In this document: positions 19,003 to 26,510 of the stretch, piece by piece | How positions within the stretch are numbered: position 1 is the stretch's first letter | Layout of the letters: each line of letters begins with the position of its first letter | Assembly: GCF_000518785.1 (NCBI RefSeq) | Contig: NZ_JAEG01000007.1 | Coordinates: forward strand, 62,001 to 126,000 | From: Paenirhizobium selenitireducens ATCC BAA-1503 | GTDB taxonomy: Bacteria; Pseudomonadota; Alphaproteobacteria; Rhizobiales; Rhizobiaceae | Length of the DNA stretch: 64,000 nt | Direction of reading: 5' to 3' | Notes under the pieces: generated by a model | Databases searched by the model: none | Seen by the model: the letters and a program-made list of their open reading frames with translations, nothing else | What the model was told of the DNA's origin: nothing | Position numbers and translations under genes: made by a program

Positions 19003-19909
19003 CGCCAAAGCCCTGCCAGATGGCCTCTACAGCGATCTCGTCACCCCGTTTCGCGACGGCGCCTTCGATGGCGTCGGGTTTGCAGGTCTGATCGAATGGC
19101 ACATGCGCGGCGGCGTCAGCGGCATCGTCGTATGTGGCGAGGCGGGCGAAGCGCCGACGCTCAGCCGCCAGGAGCGGGCGGAAATCATCCGCATCGCGGT
19201 CGATGTCGCAGCGAACGAGGTGCCCGTTCTCGTCGGCGTCGGAACGAATTGCACGCGCACCACCGTCGAGTTGGCGCTGGAAGCGAGGACCCTGGGCGCG
19301 CACGCCGTCGTGGCGGTCCTGCCCTATTACAGCAAACCGACGCAGGAGGGGGTCTTGCACCATTTCCGGAGTGTCAGTGATGCCGTGGACATGCCGCTCC
19401 TGATCGCCAATGCGCCCGGTCGAACCGCGATCGATCTTGGCCCGGACTTGATGGAACGGCTCGCGGACCTGGCGAATATCGCGGGTATCGTAGACTGCAC
19501 CGGGGATCTTTCGCGGCGCGGGACTTTCCCGGCCGCGTGCAGCCAGCAGATCCGGCACTACTCCGGACATGACCTGACCGCGCTGCCGTTTTGCCTCATG
19601 GGCGGACGCGGTGTCCTCTCGATCGCGGCCAATGCAGCCCCGCGATTGTTCGCATCCATGTACCACGCCCAGCAGAACGGCAATGTATCGGCCGCCACCA
19701 CATTGAACCGACGGCTGATGCCGCTCGTCCTGGCCTTGGAACGAGAACACGCCGTTGTCGCTGCCAAGCTTGCCTTGTCTTGCCTGTTGGGCCTGACCAC
19801 GGAGGTTCGCCTGCCGCTGTTACCACTCGATCCTGCGACAGAGGAGGCCGTGCGCAATGCCTTGTCGATGGTCGGTGACCAGCATCGCCCCCTCAGGCTT
19901 CGGGCGTGA
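18995..19909 (+). CDS. DapA-family protein lacking the Schiff-base lysine
   Basis: 304 residues from the ATG at 18995 with GGGGGG as ribosome binding site. The fold is that of dihydrodipicolinate synthase and N-acetylneuraminate lyase (PYYSKPTQEGVLHHF retains the active-site Tyr). At the position of the catalytic Lys (GIKEATG in DapA) the protein has GIVDCTGD, with GTA coding for Val, and the GTTGES motif is replaced by GEAGEA. It should therefore not perform aldolase chemistry by the normal Schiff-base route. Not a substitute for the biosynthetic dapA, which would be elsewhere. It overlaps the hypothetical gene at 18577. Confidence 0.82.
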   Translation: MPDAKALPDGLYSDLVTPFRDGAFDGVGFAGLIEWHMRGGVSGIVVCGEAGEAPTLSRQERAEIIRIAVDVAANEVPVLVGVGTNCTRTTVELALEARTLGAHAVVAVLPYYSKPTQEGVLHHFRSVSDAVDMPLLIANAPGRTAIDLGPDLMERLADLANIAGIVDCTGDLSRRGTFPAACSQQIRHYSGHDLTALPFCLMGGRGVLSIAANAAPRLFASMYHAQQNGNVSAATTLNRRLMPLVLALEREHAVVAAKLALSCLLGLTTEVRLPLLPLDPATEEAVRNALSMVGDQHRPLRLRA

Positions 19910-19950
19910 AGCTCAAGCAAATCGGAAACACATTCTGAAAGGACAGACCT

Positions 19951-20238
19951 ATGACCAGATATGTCAGGCGTGCCTCGCAATCTCACCGCACCCCGCGGTT
20001 TACGGTGGGTCGCGACCATCACGGCTGGTGGGTCGTGCATGATGGCGCGGGCCTTGTCGGCGGCATCTTCGCGAGTGAAGATGCCGCGATGCATTTCGCC
20101 ATGGGCGAATGCGCACGTTCCGCCTGCAGGGTCCGGCGTGCGGCGCGCTCGGAAGTCGTCGAACTGGGCAGCTTCACCAGCGATACCGCTGGCCCACTGA
20201 CGCAGCGTCAGTTCAGGCCCGATCCCGGTCACAGATAA
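19951..20238 (+). CDS. Small hypothetical protein
   Basis: 95 residues, preceded by AAAGGACAGACCT, a fair ribosome binding site. A compact middle (HGWWVVHDGAGLVGGIFASE followed by DAAMHFAMGECA) resembles the small DUF2188-like beta-sheet proteins in which a residue pattern W-x-V and GG-x-F precedes a helix. Basic N-terminus. It follows the DapA-like gene by 41 bases and may belong to the same transcript. Function unknown. Confidence 0.55.
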   Translation: MTRYVRRASQSHRTPRFTVGRDHHGWWVVHDGAGLVGGIFASEDAAMHFAMGECARSACRVRRAARSEVVELGSFTSDTAGPLTQRQFRPDPGHR

Positions 20239-20340
20239 GATCGGCTCCCAGCCGTCTCGGGTGGTTGACCCTGCGGCAGAATTCACGCCTAGTGCGCAGC
20301 CGAGAGCCGAAGATCGAAAAAGAGCAGGAACCGAAATCGC

Positions 20341-20580
20341 ATGGCCAGCCCGCCGCGTCGCCCCGTCAGTCCCAAGGATGCCGCCGAGGCATTGTTCAAG
20401 CCGGCCCCGAAGCCGGTCGCTGCCGCCGTGGAGCGGCGCGCCCTGCCGGAAACCAGGGAAATTGTGTCGATCAAGATCGACAGCGCCGTCCTCGAATATT
20501 TCCAGAAGGACGGACCGGGCTGGCAGGATCGCATCAATGACGCGCTGCGCGCCGTCGTGAAGGCCGACGGCGCCGAATAG
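20341..20580 (+). CDS. BrnA/DUF4415-like antitoxin
   Basis: 79 residues. The C-terminal half (VSIKIDSAVLEYFQKDGPGW, then QDRINDALRAVV) is the signature of DUF4415/BrnA antitoxins, a ribbon-helix-helix type that normally neutralises a BrnT RNase. The N-terminus is a proline- and alanine-rich tail. No BrnT-like gene is adjacent, so it appears to be an orphan or has become a regulator. Confidence 0.65.
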   Translation: MASPPRRPVSPKDAAEALFKPAPKPVAAAVERRALPETREIVSIKIDSAVLEYFQKDGPGWQDRINDALRAVVKADGAE

Positions 20581-20819
20581 GCGACCCGTGTGCGCCTGCC
20601 ACCAAGCCTCTTCCTTTTCCCGGTAAAAACCCTTAAACAACGCCCACAATGACCAGGGTTCGGCTGACCATATCCCTTCGAATTATGGGCCCGGCCTTCC
20701 GCGCGCTGTGAAAGCTGCCGGAGGGTCCGGGTTTTCGGCGTTTCTCCAGACGCTCTCCGTCACCGCGACTTCCAAGACCAATGCGCGACCCTAATCGGGC
20801 GCCCCTCGATGGCAAGATC

Positions 20820-23780
20820 ATGACCGATACCAATGACAAAGTAGACTATTCCTCCACCCTCTACCTGCCCCAGACCGAATTCCCGATGCGCGCCGGACTG
20901 CCGCAGAAGGAGCCGGAAATGGCGGCCAAGTGGAAGTCGATGGAGCTCTACAAGAGACTTCGCGCCTCCGCCGCCGGCCGCGAGAAATTCGTCCTGCATG
21001 ACGGCCCGCCCTATGCCAACGGCAACATCCATATCGGCCATGCGCTGAACAAGGTGCTGAAGGACGTCATCACCCGCTCGTTCCAGATGCGCGGTTATGA
21101 CGCCAACTATGTGCCCGGCTGGGACTGCCACGGCCTGCCGATCGAATGGAAGATCGAGGAAGCCTACCGCGCCAAGGGCAAGGACAAGAACGAGGTTCCG
21201 GTCAACGAATTCCGCAAGGAATGCCGCGAATTCGCCCAAGGCTGGATCGACATCCAGTCGGAGGAATTCCGCCGCCTCGGCATCGAGGGCGATTTCGACC
21301 GTCCCTACACCACGATGAACTTCCACGCCGAAAGCCGCATCGCCGGCGAACTCCTGAAGCTCGCCATGTCCGGCCAGCTCTATCGTGGCTCCAAGCCGAT
21401 CATGTGGTCGGTCGTCGAGCGCACCGCGCTGGCGGAAGCCGAGGTGGAGTATCACGAGGTCGAGAGCGACACGATCTGGGTGAAGTTCCCGGTGGAGTCT
21501 TTTGCTCAGGCTGATTTGTGGTGGGGTGATGGAACTCCTAGCGGTCGAATGGATCTGAATCAGTCGCCACTTGTGGGTGCGTCAGTTGTGATCTGGACGA
21601 CAACGCCCTGGACCATCCCAGGCAACCGGGCTATCTCGTTTTCTTCAAAGATCAAGTACGGCCTCTATGAGGTAACTGAGGCGTCGAATGATTTTGGGCC
21701 GCAGCCCGGTGAAAAGCTCATTCTTGCCAATCGACTGCATGAAGAATGTGCTACCAAAGCTAAGCTCCAGCTCAAGTTGATTTCTGAGCTTAATCCGTTG
21801 GCTTTGTCGGCAATCGTTTGTGCCCACCCGCTCGCCTCCCTCGGCTACACCTTCCCCGTCCCCCTGCTCGACGGCGACCATGTCACCGACGATGCCGGTA
21901 CCGGCTTCGTGCACACGGCGCCCGGCCATGGTCGCGAGGACTTTGACATCTGGATGCATCATGCCCGCGAGCTCGAGGCGCGCGGTATCTCGTCGAAAAT
22001 CCCCTTCACCGTCGACGATGCCGGCTTCTACACCGAGGATGCGCCGGGCTTCGGTCCGTCGGCCGAGGGCGGTGCCGCTCGCGTCATCGACGACAACGGC
22101 AAGAAGGGCGATGCCAACAAGCGCGTCATGGACGCCCTGATCGCCGCCAACAACCTGTTTGCCCGCGGCCGCGTCAAGCATGACTATCCGCATTCCTGGC
22201 GCTCCAAGAAGCCGGTCATCTTCCGCAACACGCCGCAATGGTTCGTCTACATGGACAAGGAGCTTGGCGACGGCACGACGCTGCGCAGCCGAGCCCTCTC
22301 GGCCATCGATGACACGCGCTTCGTGCCCGCCGCCGGCCAGAACCGCCTGCGCGCCATGATCGAAGGCCGTCCGGACTGGGTTCTGTCGCGCCAGCGTGCC
22401 TGGGGTGTGCCGATCTGCGTCTTCGCCGATGCCGCCGGCAATGTGCTTCAGGACAAGCAAGTCAACGACCGCATCCTCGAAGCCTTCGAGAAGGAAGGCG
22501 CCGATGCCTGGTTTGCCGAAGGCGCCAAGGAGCGCTTCCTCGGCAATGCCCATGATGCCGAAAAGTGGCTGATGGTCACCGACATTCTCGACGTCTGGTT
22601 CGACAGTGGCTCGACCCACACCTTTACGCTGGAGGACCGCCCGGACCTGAAATGGCCGGCCGACGTCTATCTCGAAGGTTCAGACCAGCATCGCGGCTGG
22701 TTCCATTCCTCGCTGCTGGAAAGCTGCGCCACGCGCGGCCGCGCGCCGTATAACGCCGTCGTCACCCATGGTTTCATCATGGACGAGAAGGGCGAGAAGA
22801 TGTCGAAGTCCAAGGGCAATGTCACCGCGCCCCAGGACATCATGAAGGATGCCGGCGCCGACATCCTTCGCCTCTGGGTCATGTCGTCGGATTATGCGGA
22901 AGACCTGCGCGTCGGCAAGACCATCATCCAGACCAATATCGACGCCTACCGCAAGATCCGCAACACGATCCGCTGGATGCTCGGTACGCTCGCCCACGAC
23001 ACCGGCGAGGAGATCGCCTATGCCGAGCTGCCGGAGCTCGAAAAGCTCATGCTGCATCGCCTGGCCGAACTCGACCAGCTGGTGCGCAAGGCCTATGACG
23101 ATTTCGACTTCAAGCGCATCACCCGCGCCTTGACCGATTTCGCCAATGTCGAGCTCTCGGCCTTCTACTTCGACATCCGCAAGGACACCCTTTATTGCGA
23201 CGCGCCGTCGAGCCTGAAGCGCCGCTCGGCTCTGTTCGTCATCCGCAAGCTGTTCGACTGCCTCGTCCTGTGGTTTGCGCCGATGATGCCGTTCACCACC
23301 GAGGAAGCCTGGCTGTCGCGCGATCCGAACGCCGAGTCGGTCCATCTCGAACAGTTCCCGGCAATCCCGGCCGACTGGTCGAACGAAGCGCTGGCCGAAA
23401 AGTGGAAAAAGGTTCGCACCGTCCGCCGTGCGGTCACCGGCGCGCTCGAAATCGAGCGCAAGGACAAGCGCATCGGCTCGTCGCTGGAAGCAGCCCCCGT
23501 CGTGCATGTCGGCGATCCGGAGCTGCTCGCGGCGCTCGACGGTCTCGACTTCGCCGAGATCTGCATCACGTCCGACATCACGGTCGTGGGCGGAGAAGGC
23601 CCGGCCGAGGCCTTCCGCCTCGACGACGGCACCAAGGTCGCGGTCGAGCCGAAGCCGGCCGAGGGCACCAAATGCGCCCGCTCGTGGAAGATCACCCGGG
23701 ACGTGGGGTCCGACCCGGACTATCCGGAGGTCTCGGCCCGCGATGCGGCGGCCTTGCGTGAATTGGCCGCCCGCCATTAA
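20820..23780 (+). CDS. ileS: Isoleucyl-tRNA synthetase with atypical internal block
   Basis: 986 residues from ATG 20820 ([15 protein letters not shown]); an ATG 13 codons upstream is less likely. Class I synthetase charging tRNA-Ile, with HIGH at residue 71, KMSKS near residue 660 and the CP1 editing domain containing [16 protein letters not shown]. Bases about 21495-21825 (residues 227-335) fall to 45-55% G+C in hand-counted lines and use codons unlike the flanks, while the key editing residues are kept. The C-terminal zinc motif is degenerate (a single Cys in KCARSWK). Essential gene; the second synthetase in this window with a foreign-looking block. Confidence 0.96.
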   Translation: MTDTNDKVDYSSTLYLPQTEFPMRAGLPQKEPEMAAKWKSMELYKRLRASAAGREKFVLHDGPPYANGNIHIGHALNKVLKDVITRSFQMRGYDANYVPGWDCHGLPIEWKIEEAYRAKGKDKNEVPVNEFRKECREFAQGWIDIQSEEFRRLGIEGDFDRPYTTMNFHAESRIAGELLKLAMSGQLYRGSKPIMWSVVERTALAEAEVEYHEVESDTIWVKFPVESFAQADLWWGDGTPSGRMDLNQSPLVGASVVIWTTTPWTIPGNRAISFSSKIKYGLYEVTEASNDFGPQPGEKLILANRLHEECATKAKLQLKLISELNPLALSAIVCAHPLASLGYTFPVPLLDGDHVTDDAGTGFVHTAPGHGREDFDIWMHHARELEARGISSKIPFTVDDAGFYTEDAPGFGPSAEGGAARVIDDNGKKGDANKRVMDALIAANNLFARGRVKHDYPHSWRSKKPVIFRNTPQWFVYMDKELGDGTTLRSRALSAIDDTRFVPAAGQNRLRAMIEGRPDWVLSRQRAWGVPICVFADAAGNVLQDKQVNDRILEAFEKEGADAWFAEGAKERFLGNAHDAEKWLMVTDILDVWFDSGSTHTFTLEDRPDLKWPADVYLEGSDQHRGWFHSSLLESCATRGRAPYNAVVTHGFIMDEKGEKMSKSKGNVTAPQDIMKDAGADILRLWVMSSDYAEDLRVGKTIIQTNIDAYRKIRNTIRWMLGTLAHDTGEEIAYAELPELEKLMLHRLAELDQLVRKAYDDFDFKRITRALTDFANVELSAFYFDIRKDTLYCDAPSSLKRRSALFVIRKLFDCLVLWFAPMMPFTTEEAWLSRDPNAESVHLEQFPAIPADWSNEALAEKWKKVRTVRRAVTGALEIERKDKRIGSSLEAAPVVHVGDPELLAALDGLDFAEICITSDITVVGGEGPAEAFRLDDGTKVAVEPKPAEGTKCARSWKITRDVGSDPDYPEVSARDAAALRELAARH
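21495..21825 (+). other. Low-GC, atypical-codon block inside ileS
   Basis: In-frame segment at the start of the CP1 editing domain. Three hand-counted 60-base lines give 55%, 55% and 45% G+C. The protein remains an IleRS ([10 protein letters not shown] intact) but has an extra loop ([19 protein letters not shown]) compared with the rhizobial form I remember. Both borders return abruptly to GC-rich host codons. Interpreted as recombination with a divergent ileS; borders accurate to about 15 bases. Confidence 0.65.
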
Positions 23781-23787
23781 CGAAATG

Positions 23788-23825
23788 TTACCGGATGATT
23801 TGCGCTTTCGGCGGTCATCCGGTAA
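23788..23825 (+). terminator. Hairpin after ileS
   Basis: Perfect 11-bp inverted repeat (TTACCGGATGA / TCATCCGGTAA) with a 16-base loop, seven bases after the ileS stop. No T run follows, so it may stabilise the mRNA end or act with Rho rather than be a classic terminator. Confidence 0.5.
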
Positions 23826-23915
23826 ATGTGCCTGAAATTGGCCGAAATCTTCGCTCAGGCGAAGAGAGAAGACATTCGGCGAAAGCATAACCAGGGGCGA
23901 GGCTCGAAGGCATTC

Positions 23916-24542
23916 ATGAAATCGGCAGATTTGTTCAGAGTTGGCGCCGGGATGGCCGGCCTTTTGCTCGCATGCTCCGCATTGACCGGCTGCGTCGGTA
24001 GCCCGACCTACGGCACCGACAAGACAGCGATGGAGCAGTTGGTGGACGACGTCGGCTCGGCCGTTTCGCTCGGTACCGATCCGAACAAGAACAAGGGTAC
24101 GAAGTACAATCCGCGCCCGGCTCTGGTCATGCCGCCTGAAACCGCGAAGGCCAATCTCGCCGCGCCGCAGCAGTCGCTGGCCGGCAAGGAAAACCCGGAA
24201 TGGCTGGAAAGCCCCGAAGAGGCGCGTGAGCGTCTCGTGGCCGAGGCGGACGCCAATGCCGACAACCCGCGCTACCGCTCGCCGCTGCTCGCCGGTTACG
24301 GCACCAACGGCACCATGACCGAAAGCCAGAAGTGGCAGGCCTTCCGCGACGCGCGCCAGCTGCAGAAGGGTGCCTATCTCGACCAGCGCCGCTTCCTGTC
24401 CGATCCGCCGACTCAGTACCGCAAGGCGGACGAGGCGGCTCTGACCGATCTCGGCGAGCCGGAAGCGAAGAAGGAAAAGCGTCGCAAGAAGATGGCCAAG
24501 GCCGCCAACCAGACCAACCAGTGGTGGCTGCCTTTCCAATAA
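23916..24542 (+). CDS. Putative lipoprotein
   Basis: 208 residues from ATG 23916. A signal peptide with a lipobox (LACSALTGC) predicts cleavage and lipidation at the Cys, and anchoring to the inner or outer membrane. The mature part is hydrophilic with two short conserved-looking stretches (KWQAFRDARQLQKGAYLDQR and a basic KKEKRRKKMAK tail). No enzymatic motif. It follows ileS by 135 bases and is followed by a strong terminator. Confidence 0.8.
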   Translation: MKSADLFRVGAGMAGLLLACSALTGCVGSPTYGTDKTAMEQLVDDVGSAVSLGTDPNKNKGTKYNPRPALVMPPETAKANLAAPQQSLAGKENPEWLESPEEARERLVAEADANADNPRYRSPLLAGYGTNGTMTESQKWQAFRDARQLQKGAYLDQRRFLSDPPTQYRKADEAALTDLGEPEAKKEKRRKKMAKAANQTNQWWLPFQ

Positions 24543-24569
24543 GCCTTCCGGCTTTGATGATTTCACCAC

Positions 24570-24600
24570 AAGGGCAGGCCGGAAACGACCTGCCCTTTTC
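24570..24600 (+). terminator. Rho-independent terminator after the lipoprotein gene
   Basis: 9-bp stem (AAGGGCAGG / CCTGCCCTT) followed by TTTTCC. Confidence 0.8.
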
Positions 24601-24629
24601 CTTGCCCGCCCATCTCGAGGGGGAACCCG

Positions 24630-25109
24630 ATGAACTTCGCCATTCGCGACGCCACGCCGGACGATGTCGGCACCATCCTGCGCTTCATCACCGAGCTGGC
24701 GGTCTTCGAGAAGGCCGGCCACGAGGTCGAGGCGACCGAGGAGAGCCTTGCCGCATCGCTGTTCGGCCCGGGTGCCGTGACGGGGGCGGCAATCCTCGAG
24801 GCCGACGGCGTGCCGGCCGGCTTTGCCGTGTGGTTCTTCAACTATTCCACATGGCAGGCGAAGAACGGCCTCTATCTCGAAGATCTCTATGTCTCGCCCG
24901 ATTACCGAGGCTCCGGCGCCGGCAAGCTGCTGCTGAAGCACCTGGCCCGGACCGCCGTCGAAAAGGGTTGCGGCCGGTTCGAATGGAGCGTGCTCGACTG
25001 GAACGAGCCGGCCATCCGCGTCTATGACGCGATCGGCGCCGAGCCGCAGAACGAGTGGATCCGCTATCGCCTGTCCGGCGACAGGCTGAAGGAATTCGCG
25101 GCGGAATGA
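24630..25109 (+). CDS. GNAT-family N-acetyltransferase
   Basis: 159 residues. Motif A of the acetyl-CoA fold is visible as YLEDLYVSPDYRGSGAGKLL (R-G-x-G-x-G/A type), followed by VLDWNEPAIRVYDAIGAEPQ. The sequence resembles the spermidine/diamine N-acetyltransferase and general Rim-like subgroup, but the acceptor is not predictable. RBS GAGGGGGAA is close to the ATG. Single gene between terminator and the diguanylate cyclase gene. Confidence 0.88.
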   Translation: MNFAIRDATPDDVGTILRFITELAVFEKAGHEVEATEESLAASLFGPGAVTGAAILEADGVPAGFAVWFFNYSTWQAKNGLYLEDLYVSPDYRGSGAGKLLLKHLARTAVEKGCGRFEWSVLDWNEPAIRVYDAIGAEPQNEWIRYRLSGDRLKEFAAE

Positions 25110-25182
25110 CTGCCGCCCCGATCTGTCGGTCCGGGCCTTGAGAATTACGCTACGTTAACTCCAAATCGGCTAGCGTGGCGCC

Positions 25183-25983
25183 ATGTTCGGCGTCAGCAAA
25201 AACACATGGATCAAGTCGGCGGTCGCCACGGTAGCCTCCGTGCTCGTTTCCGTCTCCATCGTCTTGGCTCTCGTGCCCCTGCTGGGCGGTCACCCCGACG
25301 GGCCGGGCTTCTGGATGAGCGTGCTTTGCCCGCTGGTGATCGGCGGACCGGCCAGCCTGTGGCAGTTCCACCAGAAGGATGTCATCCTGCGCCAGCGCGA
25401 CGAACTCGCCCGCATGCATGTCGAACTGGAGGACATGCATGGCGAGTTGAGACGCCTGCATGAGGACCTGCGTTTCAAGGCGCGTCGCGACGCGCTGACC
25501 GGCGGCCTTAATCGCGAGGCCTTGTTTGCCGCCCTTGCTTTGCGTGCTGCCGGACATCGCGGTCCTGCGGCCCTGTTGGTCGCCGATGCCGATCATTTCA
25601 AGCGCATCAACGATGCCTTCGGCCATCTCGTCGGCGACGAGGCCCTGCGCCGGATCGCGTCCTGCATCGCGGAAGCGACCACCGGCGCCGATGTCTGGGG
25701 ACGGATCGGCGGCGAGGAGTTTGTCGTCTTCCTGCATCCGGCCGACGTAACACGGGCGCGGGCCGCCGCCGACACTATCCGCCGCGCCGTGGCGGCGGTG
25801 GATCTCGTGGCCGCAGGCAGCCGGGTGCCGGTCAGCGTCAGCATCGGCGTAGCGTCCGTCGTCGACGCCTTCGATCCGGTCGATCTGTTCCGCCGGGCGG
25901 ACGAATATCTCTATCAGGCCAAGGACGGCGGCCGCGATCGCATCGTCTTCGACGGCGCGGAACTCGACCCGCTCGCCGCCTGA
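25183..25983 (+). CDS. Membrane diguanylate cyclase
   Basis: 266 residues. Two hydrophobic N-terminal segments (about residues 10-35 and 45-60) are followed by a coiled coil (QRDELARMHVELEDMHGELR) and a GGDEF domain with the active-site form GGEEF in WGRIGGEEFVVFL, and DADHFKRINDAFGH upstream. It makes cyclic di-GMP. No I-site RxxD is visible just ahead of GGEEF. Expected to be active. Confidence 0.9.
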   Translation: MFGVSKNTWIKSAVATVASVLVSVSIVLALVPLLGGHPDGPGFWMSVLCPLVIGGPASLWQFHQKDVILRQRDELARMHVELEDMHGELRRLHEDLRFKARRDALTGGLNREALFAALALRAAGHRGPAALLVADADHFKRINDAFGHLVGDEALRRIASCIAEATTGADVWGRIGGEEFVVFLHPADVTRARAAADTIRRAVAAVDLVAAGSRVPVSVSIGVASVVDAFDPVDLFRRADEYLYQAKDGGRDRIVFDGAELDPLAA

Positions 25984-25990
25984 GCCCCCT

Positions 25991-26446
25991 TCACCGCCTG
26001 TTCTGGAAGAACTCTCTCAGCAATGTGGCGGATTCCGTTTCCCCGAGGCCGGAATAGACTTCCGGTGCATGGTGGCAGGTCGGCTGGGCGTAAAAGCGCA
26101 CGCCATTGTCCACCCCGCCGCCCTTCGGATCCTCCGCGCCGTAGTAGAGCCGGCGGATGCGGGCGAAGGAAATGGCGGCCGCGCACATGGTGCAGGGTTC
26201 GAGCGTGACATAGAGATCGGCGCCCGAAAGCCGTTCGTCGCCGACCGCTTCGGCGGCACGGCGGATCGCGAGAATCTCGGCATGGGCGGTGATGTCGTTG
26301 AGCGCCCGCGTCTCGTTTCCGGCCCGCGCAACGATCCGGCCATCCGCCACCACGACGGCGCCGATCGGCACCTCGCCGCGTTCGCCGGCCCTTTTCGCCT
26401 CATCAAGCGCCGCAACCATGAATCCGTCCGTCTGCGCCACGTCCAC
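25991..26446 (-). CDS. tadA: tRNA adenosine(34) deaminase
   Basis: 151 residues from the GTG read at 26446, chosen because AGAGGAAAG lies about five bases upstream; an internal GTG at 26440 or ATG at 26419 would also give a plausible protein. It converts A34 to inosine in tRNA-Arg. Zinc-site motifs are HAEILAI with the catalytic Glu and PCTMCAAAI. Divergent from the rluB-type gene, with the two starts 64 bases apart. Essential in most bacteria. Confidence 0.93.
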   Translation of the reverse strand: MDVAQTDGFMVAALDEAKRAGERGEVPIGAVVVADGRIVARAGNETRALNDITAHAEILAIRRAAEAVGDERLSGADLYVTLEPCTMCAAAISFARIRRLYYGAEDPKGGGVDNGVRFYAQPTCHHAPEVYSGLGETESATLLREFFQNRR

Positions 26447-26510
26447 AACTTTCCTCTTAACCAAGGCGCCCTGACCTGCTAGGACAGCCCAAACCACAGG
26501 CAAACAGCAA

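Noticed and set aside
22680..24941. 753-residue open frame on the minus strand
   Set aside because: It lies antisense to ileS and the following genes, all with clear motifs; long antisense frames are common in high-GC DNA.
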